Part shown: positions 23,022-32,125 of the stretch, in pieces | How the letters are laid out: the number at the start of each line of letters is the position of its first letter | How positions within the stretch are numbered: the stretch's first letter is position 1 | DNA from: an uncultured Geobacter sp. | Lineage (GTDB): Bacteria > Desulfobacterota > Desulfuromonadia > Geobacterales > Geobacteraceae | DNA length: 32,764 bases | Assembly (NCBI GenBank): GCA_903925075.1 | Contig: CAIYDQ010000119.1 | Span: 1 to 32,764 of the forward strand | Direction: 5' to 3' | Translations under genes and position numbers: made by a program | Notes under the pieces: model-generated | The model's database searches: none | What the model was told of the DNA's origin: nothing | Seen by the model: the letters and a program-made list of their open reading frames with translations, nothing else

Positions 23022-25300
23022 ACTCCACCTTTCAATACGTCGGCAAGGACCTGCCCCGCATCGACGCGGTCGCCAAACTGACCGGAGACGCCCAATATAC
23101 CGACGACCTGCACCTGCCGGGAACACTGGTCGGAAAGCTGTTGCGCTCTCCGCACGCCCACGCGCGCATCAGGGGCATCGACGTTTCCAAGGCGGAGGCG
23201 CTCCCCGGCGTCAAGGGGGTCGTCGTCGGCACGGATGCCCCGATCCGCTTCGGCATCCTCCCCGCCGCCAAGGACGAAACCGCCCTCGCCATCGAAAAGG
23301 TGCGCTACGTGGGCGAGCCGGTGGCCGGCGTGGCTGCGGTCGACGAGCGCACCGCCTTGCAGGCGCTGAAGCTGATCGAGGTCGATTACGAGCTGTTGCC
23401 GGCGATCTTCGACCCTTACGAGGCGCTGACCCGCGAGGACGTCAAGATCCACGAGGGTTGCAAGGAGGCGAACGTCGAGCGGCGCGGCTCCCTGGAATTC
23501 GGCCAGGTCGACGCGGGCTTCGCCGACGCGGATTACATCAGGGAAGACAGCTTTTTCAAGGAGGCGATCACCCACGCCCCCCTGGAGACCCACGTGGCCC
23601 TGGCCAACTACCGCGACGGCAAACTGACCCTCTGGTCCACCACCCAGGTGCCGCATTCGGTCCACCGGTCGATCTCCGAGGTGCTGGAAATCCCGATGGA
23701 CAGGGTCCGGGTGATCAAGCCGACCCTGGGCGGCGGCTTCGGCGGCAAGGGAGAACCGTTCTCCTTCGAGTTCGTCGCCTGCATGCTTTCCAGGAAATGC
23801 GGCCGCCCGGTAAAAATAGTCCACACCCGCGAGGAAGTGTTCCTGTCCCATCGGGGGCGCCACCCGATGCACATGAAGCTTCGCACCGGGGTGAAGAAGG
23901 ACGGCACCATCACCGCCGTCGTATTCCACAACCTGTTGGACGGCGGCTCCTACGGCTCCTACGGCTTGGTGACCCTGTACTATTCCGGCCAACTCCTGAC
24001 CCTGCCCTACTCTCTGCCGGCCTACCGCTTCGACGCGGCGCGGGTCTTCACCAACAAGCCGGCCTGCGGAGCCTTGCGGGGGCACGGCGCGGTCGGGCCT
24101 CGCTTCGCCTTCGAGGTGCACCTCGACCGCATCGCCGCCGACCTGGGGCTGGACCCGCTGGAGATCAGACGGAAAAACGCTCTGCAGCCCAACACCATGA
24201 CGCTGAACGAATTGCGGATCACCTCCTGCGGCTTCGAGGAGTGCCTGGAAAAGGCGAGCCAGGCCATCGGCTGGGAGGAGCGGCGGGGGAAACTGCCGCG
24301 CGGCCGCGGCGTCGGCCTCGCCGGCGGGGGCTACATCTCCGGGGCGGGCAACGCCATCTATTACAACCCGATGCCGCATTCCAACGTCAACATCAGCGTG
24401 GACCGGGGAGGCGGCGTCACCGTCTTTTGCGGCGCCTCGGACATCGGCCAGGGATCAGACACCATGCTCGCCCTGGTGGCCGGCGAGATCCTGGGGGTCC
24501 GGCCGGATGCGGTGAAGGTGGTTTCGGCCGACACGGACACCACCCCGGTCGACCTCGGTTCCTACTCGAGCCGGGTGACCTTCATGGCCGGCAACGCCTG
24601 CAAAAGCGCCGCGCTCGACGTGCGCGGCAAAATACTGGCCATCGTCGCCGAGCACCTGGGGGTTGCCGCGGAGGCCGTGCGCATCACCGACGGCGTCGCT
24701 TCGGCGAAGGGGTGCGAGCGGACGCTGAGCTTCGCGCAGGCGGTGGTGTTGGCCGAGTCGAAAGGAGCGCCCATCTTCGGTTCCGGCGGCTACACGCCGC
24801 CGAAAATGGGGGGGAGCTACCGGGGCGCCGGCGTCGGGCCGAGCCCGGCCTATTCCTTCGGGGCGCACGCGGCGGAAGTCGAGGTGGACGAGGAAACCGG
24901 CGTGGTCAAGGTGCTGAGGCTGGTGGCGGCCCACGATCTGGGGCGCGCCCTCAACCCGCTGGCGGCCGCGGGGCAGGTGCAGGGGGCGGCGGTCAACGGG
25001 CTGGGCGAGGTGCTCCTGGAAAGCCACGTCATTTTGCCCGGCGGCCAGCACGCCTCTCCCAGTTTTCTGGAATACAAGATGCCCACCATGCTCGACGTCC
25101 CCGACGTGGAGCCGATCCTGGTGGAGAGCGTCGATCCCGAGGGGCCTTTCGGGGCCAAGGAGTGCGGCGAGGGGAGCCTGCATCCCTCGATACCGGCGGT
25201 GATCAACGCCATCTACGACGCGGTGGGAATCTGGCTGCACAATGCGCCGATCACGCCGGAAGCGGTCCTGGAAGCACTCAGGAAAAGGAAAACGCCATGA
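23018..25300 (+). CDS. molybdenum hydroxylase large (Mo-cofactor) subunit (HcrA-like)
   Basis: 760 aa, the normal length for a separate molybdopterin subunit of the xanthine dehydrogenase family. The cofactor-binding motif GGGFGGK is at 238-244, RGHG occurs in CGALRGHGAVGPR, DIGQGSDT follows, and the conserved catalytic-type glutamate is E718 in GAKECGEG. RGHG rather than RGPG is seen in nicotinate dehydrogenase and hydroxybenzoyl-CoA reductase relatives. It starts at the ATG overlapping the previous stop, with GGAGGAGG upstream. With the iron-sulfur-bearing FAD subunit next door, a reductive dehydroxylation of 4-hydroxybenzoyl-CoA (PcmRST/HcrCAB type) is the leading idea; other aromatic or purine substrates remain possible. 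Whether it carries selenium is not visible. Confidence 0.88.
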   Translation: MNSTFQYVGKDLPRIDAVAKLTGDAQYTDDLHLPGTLVGKLLRSPHAHARIRGIDVSKAEALPGVKGVVVGTDAPIRFGILPAAKDETALAIEKVRYVGEPVAGVAAVDERTALQALKLIEVDYELLPAIFDPYEALTREDVKIHEGCKEANVERRGSLEFGQVDAGFADADYIREDSFFKEAITHAPLETHVALANYRDGKLTLWSTTQVPHSVHRSISEVLEIPMDRVRVIKPTLGGGFGGKGEPFSFEFVACMLSRKCGRPVKIVHTREEVFLSHRGRHPMHMKLRTGVKKDGTITAVVFHNLLDGGSYGSYGLVTLYYSGQLLTLPYSLPAYRFDAARVFTNKPACGALRGHGAVGPRFAFEVHLDRIAADLGLDPLEIRRKNALQPNTMTLNELRITSCGFEECLEKASQAIGWEERRGKLPRGRGVGLAGGGYISGAGNAIYYNPMPHSNVNISVDRGGGVTVFCGASDIGQGSDTMLALVAGEILGVRPDAVKVVSADTDTTPVDLGSYSSRVTFMAGNACKSAALDVRGKILAIVAEHLGVAAEAVRITDGVASAKGCERTLSFAQAVVLAESKGAPIFGSGGYTPPKMGGSYRGAGVGPSPAYSFGAHAAEVEVDEETGVVKVLRLVAAHDLGRALNPLAAAGQVQGAAVNGLGEVLLESHVILPGGQHASPSFLEYKMPTMLDVPDVEPILVESVDPEGPFGAKECGEGSLHPSIPAVINAIYDAVGIWLHNAPITPEAVLEALRKRKTP

Positions 25301-26283
25301 TGCCATTGCCGAAATTCCATCTCGAAAGGCCGCAGAGCCTGGCCGCGGCGCTTCGCCTGCTTGCGGAATCCCCCGATGCGTTGCCGCTGGCCGGCGGCAC
25401 CGACCTGCTGGTTTCCATGAAGCAGGGGCTGTACGCGCCGGGCACGGTGGTCGATCTGAAAAAGGTGCCGGAACTGGGTTCCCTGGAAATCGGCGCCGGC
25501 GGCGCTTTTCTGGGCGCGGCGTTGAAACTCGCCGCCGTGCGGGACGAGCCGGCGCTCAAGGAGCGGTACGCGGCGCTGAGCGAGGCGGCGGCGGCGGTCG
25601 CCAGCCCCAACATTCAGAACATGGGGACCCTCGGCGGCAACGTCTGCCTGGACACGCGCTGCTGGTATTTCAACCAGAGCGAGTTCTGGCGTCACAGCAA
25701 GGGATATTGCCTGAAAAAGGACGGCGACATCTGCCAGGCCGCGCCCGGCGCCAAACGCTGCTTCGCGGTTTTCTCCTCCGACACCGCGCCGGCCCTGATC
25801 GCCCTGGGCGCCAGGGCGCAGGTGGCGAGTTGGGACGGCGAAAGCGCCCAACTGCGCGAGTTTCCTCTTGAGGAGCTTTACCGGGAGGACGGCATCAGTC
25901 GCATCGCCCTGGGGCAAGACGAACTGCTGGTGGGCTTGAGGCTGCCGGAGTCGCGTGGGGTCAAATCGGGGTATTTGAAATATCGAAAAAGAGGCGCCAT
26001 CGATTATCCCCTGGCGTCGGTCGCGGTGGCGCTGAGGATGGCGGACGGCGTGATGAAGGATGTCAGGATCGTACTGGGCGCCTTGGCCTCGGCGCCGGTA
26101 ATAGCCTTCGAGGCGATGGAACTTCTGGAGGGGGCGCAACCTTCGCCGGAACTGCTGACGCGCGCGGCGGAACTGGTCGGCAAAAGGACCTGCCCGGTGA
26201 AGAACCAGGCCGGCACTCCCGCGCATCGAAAGAGCATCGCCCGCGTCTATTGCCAGCGCCTGCTGACCGGGCTGGCAAAATAG
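25297..26283 (+). CDS. molybdenum hydroxylase FAD subunit with extra [4Fe-4S] insert (HcrB-like)
   Basis: 328 aa. The FAD-binding motifs LAGGTDLLV (about 31-39) and NMGTLGGNVC (about 108-117) are those of the CO-dehydrogenase/xanthine-dehydrogenase flavoprotein family. Between them and the usual TAPAL stretch sits an insert of about 40 residues with C122, C138, C146 and C155. This is the hallmark of the 4-hydroxybenzoyl-CoA reductase beta subunit, which holds an additional [4Fe-4S] cluster and reverses the usual electron flow from ferredoxin toward the substrate. The spacing agrees with what I remember for the Thauera enzyme. The ATG overlaps the previous stop by 4 bp. The paralogous FAD subunit at the end of the window lacks the insert in its visible part. 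Confidence 0.88.
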   Translation: MMPLPKFHLERPQSLAAALRLLAESPDALPLAGGTDLLVSMKQGLYAPGTVVDLKKVPELGSLEIGAGGAFLGAALKLAAVRDEPALKERYAALSEAAAAVASPNIQNMGTLGGNVCLDTRCWYFNQSEFWRHSKGYCLKKDGDICQAAPGAKRCFAVFSSDTAPALIALGARAQVASWDGESAQLREFPLEELYREDGISRIALGQDELLVGLRLPESRGVKSGYLKYRKRGAIDYPLASVAVALRMADGVMKDVRIVLGALASAPVIAFEAMELLEGAQPSPELLTRAAELVGKRTCPVKNQAGTPAHRKSIARVYCQRLLTGLAK

Positions 26284-26372
26284 CTCGGGTAACTATTCCG
26301 CATAGTCAAAACAAAAGGCGGGCGAACATCTTTAAACGATCAAAGGCTCGCACACGGAAACTGCGGAGGCAA

Positions 26373-26441
26373 CGGATAAAGGCAGATTAGGCAAGACCTT
26401 GGGGGTAACCCAAAGCCTTCCGTTTGATCCGCCTTTATCCG
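26373..26441. repeat. inverted repeat between hydroxylase operon and nuclease gene
   Basis: CGGATAAAGGC (26373-26383) and its perfect reverse complement GCCTTTATCCG (26431-26441) flank an inner TTGGG/CCCAA stem. It lies between two convergent genes and could be a shared terminator or a dispersed repeat. Confidence 0.6.
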
Positions 26442-26458
26442 TCCAGTCCGCTGTTTTG

Positions 26459-27364
26459 CTATCTTTCGTTCCTCAGCTCGTCGATCATGGCGTCAGTCAA
26501 TCCGGTGTATTTCCTGATTTTATCGTTCGACTCGCCATCTCCTATCATTTCCAGAGCAACCTCTTCCTTGCCCTCTTCCTTACCCTCTGCTCTCCCCTCT
26601 TCTCTCCCTTCCAAAAGGCCAAGCCCGTAGTTGGACTCGATCAGGCTGGCCTGATACCTGAGATCGTCCTGATAACGGACGAATGCCAAACGGTCCTTCT
26701 CGGGCAACCTCAGGATCGAAAAAGCTTTTTTGGCTTTCTGCAGTCCTTTGGCCTTGAAGTCGTCCTTGATCTCCTCGTTCTTGAGGAAGTAGATCCACTC
26801 GTCCAACGGGGTGGCCGCTATGTCGTTGAAGTTGTTGATCCTGATCAGATAGTATTCGGGGAAGAGATGATGTATCTGTTCCTTGCCGTACAGCTTTTGC
26901 TGCTTGCCGCTTAGCTGCAGGGTGTCGTTGTGGTGGATGCCGGTGAACGTGGTGGTGCCGCGATAGATGTAGTCGCTGCCATGTCCAAGATCGAAGTAGA
27001 GGATATTTACCGAGATCACCTTTACCAAATCCGAGTACGGCTCGCCCTCTTTTTGATGCTCGGTTAAGGCGCGGGAAACGCCATAGAGCATCCGCTGCAG
27101 GTAGTCGAACTCCCTCTCGTACTGCACCTCGACGATGATGATCTCGCCGGCTTTGTTTTTCACCTTGAGATCTACCCGATTGAACTTGTCGGCGGCGCTT
27201 TCCTTATTGCTTTCGCTCTCCAACACTTCAAGAATGACCATGTCTTCATTCAGAAGCTCGCTCAGGAACCCTTCGAGTATTTCGAAGTTCGCCTTGCTGC
27301 GCAGCAGACGCTTCATTGCCCAGTCAAAGGTGATTAGCTTCCGCTGCGTCATGGTGGGTTTCAT
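26459..27364 (-). CDS. Rpn-family / PD-(D/E)XK nuclease-type putative transposase
   Basis: 301 aa. It starts at ATG 27364 (GAGG about 6 nt upstream) with KLITFDWAMKRLLRSKANFEIL, the usual N-terminus of this family. The nuclease core is seen in RVDLKVKNKAGEIIIVEVQYE, where D, E and Q match the PD-(D/E)XK metal-binding pattern. The C-terminal part has a charged repeat, EGREEGRAEGKEEGKEE, typical of the family, followed by a short C-terminal helix. Members are abundant in some genomes and include recombination-promoting nucleases; no transposon ends are proven here, though an inverted repeat lies just past its 3' end. It interrupts the run of molybdoenzyme genes and is probably an accessory insertion. 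Confidence 0.85.
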   Translation of the reverse strand: MKPTMTQRKLITFDWAMKRLLRSKANFEILEGFLSELLNEDMVILEVLESESNKESAADKFNRVDLKVKNKAGEIIIVEVQYEREFDYLQRMLYGVSRALTEHQKEGEPYSDLVKVISVNILYFDLGHGSDYIYRGTTTFTGIHHNDTLQLSGKQQKLYGKEQIHHLFPEYYLIRINNFNDIAATPLDEWIYFLKNEEIKDDFKAKGLQKAKKAFSILRLPEKDRLAFVRYQDDLRYQASLIESNYGLGLLEGREEGRAEGKEEGKEEVALEMIGDGESNDKIRKYTGLTDAMIDELRNER

Positions 27365-27467
27365 AAAATGCCTCGAAGAGGGGAAACGACTCACCATGGT
27401 GTAACAGAAGCTTCCGGGAATATCAAGGACGATGGACCGCGGAACGGCCGCCGAGACTGCCGCCGGA

Positions 27468-28265
27468 TTAGCGGTTGTAGGCGGCCAGGATCGCTTCCAG
27501 CACGGCCCCGCCCAGCGCACGGGTCTTCTCAGAGATGGTGGCCAAGTAGCTTACCTCGCCGCGCGGATCGACGTCGCCGATCTTCAGCCCCTTGCCGACC
27601 ACCGAGCCGGGCCTGATCAGGCCGCGCAGGATGCCGTCTATCAGGGCGGGCACATCGACCCCGTCCACCCGACCGATCGCCTCTCCCCGGCAAACCCGGT
27701 CGCCTAACTGCCGCTCGCTGTTAAAGATCCCGGCCACCGGGGCGCGCAGCACGCGCTCCTTGGTGAAGCCGCCGATGTCGCCCGGTATGCCGGTGTTGGG
27801 CGCGGCCGGGCCGCTGGCGATCAGGCGCCCGAGATTGTGGCCGCGGTTGGTCTCGACCACCACGTGACAGTCCACGCCGGCCGAAAAACCGGGCCCCATG
27901 GCGATCACCAGCGGCGCGTCGGCGAGGGTGGTGCCGAGGTTGCGCTTGGCCAGCGTGGCGTCGATGAACACCTCCGGCCGGCACTCGCTAAGGCTTTCCC
28001 CGGCCGGGTCGACTCGCACGCCGATCCGCCCTCCCTCCCAGGCCTCCTGCAACTCGTCGCAATCCGCGACCTTCACCGCCTCGATCCCTTCCACGGTCAT
28101 CCTTCCTTCGTGCACCGCTTCGCAGAAGGAGACCTGCCTGCGCACGGCCAGGGGGGAGACGGTTTCCAGCATCAGGATGCGCCTGAAGTTGGCGCGGTAC
28201 AGCCGGCAGGCTATGCCGGTGGCCATCTCCCCCGCGCCCCTGATGACGATCACCAGATCTTTCAT
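27468..28265 (-). CDS. yqeB: selenium-dependent molybdenum hydroxylase system protein YqeB
   Basis: About 265 aa from ATG 28265; the in-frame ATG at 28295 lies inside the end of xdhC and lacks a ribosome site. The N-terminus VIVIRGAGEMATGIACRL is a Rossmann-type dinucleotide-binding motif, and the second half has GIPGDIGGFTKERVLRAP and a biotin/lipoyl-like segment (APVAGIFNSERQLGDRVCRGEAIG). This matches the YqeB (EF2563) family, found only with selenium-dependent molybdenum hydroxylases and thought to help install or protect selenium in the cofactor; the reaction is not defined. It lies 16 bp after xdhC on the same strand and presumably serves the hydroxylase encoded upstream. Confidence 0.88.
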   Translation of the reverse strand: MKDLVIVIRGAGEMATGIACRLYRANFRRILMLETVSPLAVRRQVSFCEAVHEGRMTVEGIEAVKVADCDELQEAWEGGRIGVRVDPAGESLSECRPEVFIDATLAKRNLGTTLADAPLVIAMGPGFSAGVDCHVVVETNRGHNLGRLIASGPAAPNTGIPGDIGGFTKERVLRAPVAGIFNSERQLGDRVCRGEAIGRVDGVDVPALIDGILRGLIRPGSVVGKGLKIGDVDPRGEVSYLATISEKTRALGGAVLEAILAAYNR

Positions 28266-28281
28266 TTTTTTGGCGTCCGAC

Positions 28282-29040
28282 TTACTCGCGGCCATAGTAG
28301 GTGGCGAGCAACTGGCTGGCGATGCTGATGGCGATTTCTTTGGGTGATTGGCCGCCGTTGTCGTGGCCGACCGGGCAGCGCACCCGCGACAGGTCTCCCT
28401 GACCTTGCAGGTTTTCCTTGATCTTGGCCCACTTCCCCTTGCTGCCGATCATGCCGATGAAGCGCGTGGGCTTCGGGAGCACCTCCTCCAGCACCTGCTG
28501 GTCGACCGCGCCCGAAAAGGTGAGGATGGTGACGAAACTGCGCTGATCGCACCAGTTGGTTTCCTTGATGACGTCGCTGTAGTGGCGCTTGTGGCGGATC
28601 ACGCCGCTCGGGATGGCGGGGGAGTCGATCCACTCGGGACGGTCGTCGATCAGATGGATGCGGAAGGGGGTTCCCTCCAGCACCTGGCAGAGGGCCTGGC
28701 CCACATGACCGGCGCCGAAAACGTAGAGGCGCGGGTTGTTGTTGATCATTTCCATGTACAGCTCCATGGTTCCGCCGCAGGCGGGAAACTCTCCTCTTGG
28801 TTTCAGCGGGATCTGCGAGGTCGTGCCCTGCATCTGCTCGAAGCACTTCTTGGCGTCCTCGAGGGCGAAGAACTCCGGCACCCCGCCGCCGACCGTGCCG
28901 AAGAAGGAGCCGTCGGGCAAAACGATCATCTTGGCGCCGTGCTTTCTCGGGGTCGAGCCGGTGCTTCTGATGATCGTCACCAGGACCGCCAACTGGTCCT
29001 GGCGCCTCAGTTCGTCTAACTTGCCTATCCAATCCCACAT
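28282..29040 (-). CDS. xdhC: XdhC/CoxI-family molybdenum cofactor insertion protein
   Basis: 252 aa. The N-terminal XdhC/CoxI domain has STGSTPRKHGAKM and GTVGGG; the C-terminal XdhC_C Rossmann domain begins YVFGAGHVGQAL near residue 106. XdhC binds molybdenum cofactor, protects it while it is sulfurated (or, in these systems, selenated) and delivers it to apo-hydroxylase. A ribosome site (GAGGT) lies 6 nt before the ATG. It is followed by yqeB, and preceded on the same strand by the second hydroxylase operon after a terminator, so it is likely to have its own promoter in 29041-29158. Confidence 0.9.
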   Translation of the reverse strand: MWDWIGKLDELRRQDQLAVLVTIIRSTGSTPRKHGAKMIVLPDGSFFGTVGGGVPEFFALEDAKKCFEQMQGTTSQIPLKPRGEFPACGGTMELYMEMINNNPRLYVFGAGHVGQALCQVLEGTPFRIHLIDDRPEWIDSPAIPSGVIRHKRHYSDVIKETNWCDQRSFVTILTFSGAVDQQVLEEVLPKPTRFIGMIGSKGKWAKIKENLQGQGDLSRVRCPVGHDNGGQSPKEIAISIASQLLATYYGRE

Positions 29041-29158
29041 GCTGCACCTCTATCTGCCGTTAAACGTCGGAAAAGTTTTCTTGCCCTGAAGATATGACGA
29101 TTGCCGAAAAAAAACAAGCCGGTCGGACCGGAGCCGGCGGACGAACGTACTTAAAACT

Positions 29159-29186
29159 GTGGGAGCGGCATCGCTGCCGCTCCCAC
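29159..29186. terminator. terminator between hydroxylase and xdhC-yqeB
   Basis: GTGGGAGCGGCA (29159-29170) pairs perfectly over 12 bp with TGCCGCTCCCAC (29175-29186) around a TCGC loop. TTTT follows on the plus strand and AGTTTT on the minus strand. It probably ends the hydroxylase transcript coming from the right. A smaller palindrome, CCGGTCGGACCGG, lies at 29119-29131. Confidence 0.8.
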
Positions 29187-29207
29187 TTTTCCTGCCCGCT
29201 TCGCTGG

Positions 29208-31568
29208 TTACGCCGGAGCAGCCGGTTGGCAGTATTCCGCGGCGGCCTGCGGCTTGGCCTCGTCGGCCTTGGCCTTGGCCTCCGCCTCCCGTTTCTCCTT
29301 CAGCGCCCGCCAGACCTTCTCGTAGGTGAGCGGCAGCGAATTCACCCTGACGCCCATGGCGTCGAAGATGGCGTTGGAGAACATCCCCAGCGTCGGGTTG
29401 GTGGAGCCTTCGCCCACCTCCTTGGCGCCCCAGGGACCGGAGGGCTCGTAGCTGTCGAGCACCTCCGACTCGATGGGAGGCATGTCCATCGCGGTCAGCA
29501 TCTTGTAGTTGGCCAACTCGGCGTTGAGGATCCGACCCTTGTCGTCGAACTGCACTTCCTCCCAGACCGACTCGCCCATGCCCATGAAGAGCGCGCCGTG
29601 CACCTGGCCGTGCAGCAGGCGGGGGTTGATCACCTTGCCGCAGTCGTGCACGTCCCAGATCCCCAGCACCTTGATCTCGCCGGTTTCCTCGTCGATCTGC
29701 ACCTCGCCCACCTGGGCGCCGAAGCTGTAGGCCGGCGAGGTTCCCACCGGCGCGCCCTTGAAGCTGCCGCCGAGCCGGGGCGGGGTGTAGACGCCCTTGC
29801 CGAGCATCGGTCCCCTGAGCACGAAATGCTTGCGCGCCACCGCCTCGAAGGCGATGGTCTTGTCCGGGCGACTCTTGGAGAAGATCACTCCGTTGTCGAC
29901 GTCCAGATCCTCCGGGGGGAGGGAGAGCATGAAGGAGGCCATGTCGATGATCTGCTTCCTGATCTCTTCCCCGGCAAGCTTGATGGCCGTCCCCGACATG
30001 TAGGTCTGGCGGCTGGCGTAGGCCCCGAAGTCGAGCGGGGTGGTCTCGGTGTCGGCGGCCACGATCTTCATCTGCTCGTAGCGGTAGCCCATGGCCTCGG
30101 CGGCCATCTGGCAGAGCACCGTGTCAGAGCCCTGGCCGATTTCCACGGCGCCGGTGTAGAGGGTGGCCGCGGTGCCGTCCTCGTTCAGCCTGATGAAGGC
30201 CGAGGCGTGCGGCAGGTCGGTGCGGTAGATCGGATAGCCGGCGCCGGTGACGAAGCTGCCGGTGGAAACCCCGATGCCGCGCCCCTTGACGCGGTTTTTC
30301 TTCTTCTCGTCCCAACCGGACATCTCGCGGGCCCGCTCCAGGCACTCGCGCATGTGGCAGGAGTTCACCTTGAAGTCGTTGGGGGTGACGGTGTCCGGGC
30401 GGCGGGCGTTCAGGATGCGGATGTCCATGGGGTCCATCCCCAGGTCCTTGGCGACGTTGTCCAGGTGGCTCTCGAAGGCGTACTTGGGCTGGGGAGCGCC
30501 GTGGCCGCGCTGAGCGCCGCAGGCGGGGAGGTTGGTGTAGAGCCGGTACATGTCGAACTTGAAGTTGTCGAACTCGTAGGTCATCGGCAAGAGCGCGCCG
30601 GCGTAATAGGCGCTGGCGATGCCGAGGCTGGTGTAGGCGCCGCCGTCCATCTTGAAGTTGGCGTGGGCCACCAGGATCTTGCCGTTCTTGTCGACGCCGG
30701 TGGTGATCTCCATCTGCTGCGCGTGGCGCCCGCGGTTGTGGGCGAACATCTCGGCGCGGTCGTAGAACATCCTCACCGGTCGGCTGGTCAGCTTGGCGAG
30801 CACGGTGCCGGCGAACTCCAGGCCGGTCGGCTCAAGCTTGCCGCCGAAGCCCCCCCCAACGAAGGTCTTGATGATGCGCACGTCGCCCATCTCCATGCCG
30901 AACTCGCGGGCGATGTAATACTGGAAGTAGTGCGGCGACTGGGTGGAGGAGTAGATGGTCAGCTTGCCGTTGTCCCACATGGAGACGGCGGCGTGCGGCT
31001 CGATCGGGCACTGGTAGGTGCGCTGGCCGATGAAGGTGTCGGTGCGCACGTGATACGCCTCGGCGAAGGCCTTGGCCACGTCGCCGAACTCCTGGTGGAT
31101 CTCGGTGTTGATGTTGTTGGCGTACTCCTCGTGGACCAGCGGCTGCCCCTCGTCCATGGCGGTGAGGAAGTTGAGCACGGCGGGGAGCACTTCGTATTCG
31201 ACCTTGATCAGTTTCAGCGCCCTGTAGCAGGTCGGTTCGTCAACGCAGGCCACCGCGGCCACCTTGTCGCCGACGAAACGGGTCTTGTCCGAGCAGAAGA
31301 TGTTCTCGTCCCAGCGGGCCGGGCTCAGGCCGTACTTCAGGGTCGGCACGTCCTTGTGGGTGATCACCGCCTTCACCCCGGGGAGCGCCTCGGCCTCGGA
31401 GGTGTCGATGGAGATGATCCGGGCATGGGCATGGGGGCTGGTCAGGATCTTGCCGTACAGCATGTTGGGGAACTTCAGGTCGAGGGTGTACTTGGCCGCC
31501 CCGGTGGCTTTCTCGGGACCGTCGATACGGGGTGCGCTATGGCCTATCTGGCTATACTGCTTGCTCAT
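29208..31568 (-). CDS. second molybdenum hydroxylase large (Mo-cofactor) subunit
   Basis: 786 aa. The motif set is GGGFGGK, RGHG (in CGAQRGHGAPQPKYAFE), EIGQGSDT and the catalytic-type glutamate E720 in GAKEVGEG. It belongs to the xanthine dehydrogenase / nicotinate dehydrogenase group; with xdhC and yqeB directly downstream it is the best candidate in the window for a selenium-containing hydroxylase. The substrate cannot be told. A Lys/Ala-rich tail of about 25 residues ending CQPAAPA extends beyond the usual end. AAGGAGG lies 6 nt before the ATG, which overlaps the 2Fe-2S subunit stop by 4 bp. It is clearly similar to, but distinct from, the large subunit at 23018-25300. Confidence 0.9.
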   Translation of the reverse strand: MSKQYSQIGHSAPRIDGPEKATGAAKYTLDLKFPNMLYGKILTSPHAHARIISIDTSEAEALPGVKAVITHKDVPTLKYGLSPARWDENIFCSDKTRFVGDKVAAVACVDEPTCYRALKLIKVEYEVLPAVLNFLTAMDEGQPLVHEEYANNINTEIHQEFGDVAKAFAEAYHVRTDTFIGQRTYQCPIEPHAAVSMWDNGKLTIYSSTQSPHYFQYYIAREFGMEMGDVRIIKTFVGGGFGGKLEPTGLEFAGTVLAKLTSRPVRMFYDRAEMFAHNRGRHAQQMEITTGVDKNGKILVAHANFKMDGGAYTSLGIASAYYAGALLPMTYEFDNFKFDMYRLYTNLPACGAQRGHGAPQPKYAFESHLDNVAKDLGMDPMDIRILNARRPDTVTPNDFKVNSCHMRECLERAREMSGWDEKKKNRVKGRGIGVSTGSFVTGAGYPIYRTDLPHASAFIRLNEDGTAATLYTGAVEIGQGSDTVLCQMAAEAMGYRYEQMKIVAADTETTPLDFGAYASRQTYMSGTAIKLAGEEIRKQIIDMASFMLSLPPEDLDVDNGVIFSKSRPDKTIAFEAVARKHFVLRGPMLGKGVYTPPRLGGSFKGAPVGTSPAYSFGAQVGEVQIDEETGEIKVLGIWDVHDCGKVINPRLLHGQVHGALFMGMGESVWEEVQFDDKGRILNAELANYKMLTAMDMPPIESEVLDSYEPSGPWGAKEVGEGSTNPTLGMFSNAIFDAMGVRVNSLPLTYEKVWRALKEKREAEAKAKADEAKPQAAAEYCQPAAPA

Positions 31569-32113
31569 ATGGAGCCTCCTTCTTCCCTGGGATATTCGTG
31601 TTCGCCCGGGACCAGCTTCCCTTGGGAGGCCGCCAAGACCGCCTCAACGATATGAACGTAGCCGGTGCAGCGGCAGAGGTTTCCGGAAATCGCCTCCCTC
31701 ACCTCGGGCTCGGTCGGATGCGGATTGCGGGTCAGGAGCGCCTTGGCGGAGAGCACCATCCCCGGCGAGCAATAGCCGCACTGAATGCCGGCGTAGTTGA
31801 TCATCGCCTGCTGGATGTCGTCGAGCTTGCTGTTGACCGCCACCCCCTCGATGGTGGTGATGTCGTGGCCGTCGGCGTCGACGGCGAGCACCATGCAGGA
31901 GTCGACCGGCGTGCCGTCCAAAAGCACGGTGCAGGAGCCGCAGTCGCCCAACTCGCAACCCTTCTTGGTGCCGGTGAGGTTGAAGTCGTCGCGCAGCACG
32001 TTGGCCAGAATGGCGTTCCCCTTGACCAGCACGGTGCGGGCGTCGCCGTTTACATTGAGGGTGATCAGGTAGCGCTTCACCCCGTCCCTGTCGGTAATAG
32101 TCCGATTTATCAT
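31565..32113 (-). CDS. second molybdenum hydroxylase 2Fe-2S subunit
   Basis: 182 aa. Plant-type [2Fe-2S] cysteines are C53, C58, C61 and C73 (GCELGDCGSC); the second cluster uses C112, C115, C147 and C149 (CGYC, CRC in GNLCRCTGY). It has about 10 more residues at each end than the paralogue at 22533. AGGGAG lies 6 nt before the ATG. It is coupled to the large-subunit gene by a 4-bp overlap and lies 12 bp behind the FAD-subunit gene, giving the order FAD, small, Mo, different from the other operon. Confidence 0.9.
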   Translation of the reverse strand: MINRTITDRDGVKRYLITLNVNGDARTVLVKGNAILANVLRDDFNLTGTKKGCELGDCGSCTVLLDGTPVDSCMVLAVDADGHDITTIEGVAVNSKLDDIQQAMINYAGIQCGYCSPGMVLSAKALLTRNPHPTEPEVREAISGNLCRCTGYVHIVEAVLAASQGKLVPGEHEYPREEGGSI

Positions 32114-32125
32114 GTCAGTCTCCCT

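Noticed and set aside
26562-26614. Pyrimidine-rich repeat-like tract
   Set aside because: It is the coding sequence for the charged EGREEGRAEGKEEGKEE segment of the Rpn-type protein.
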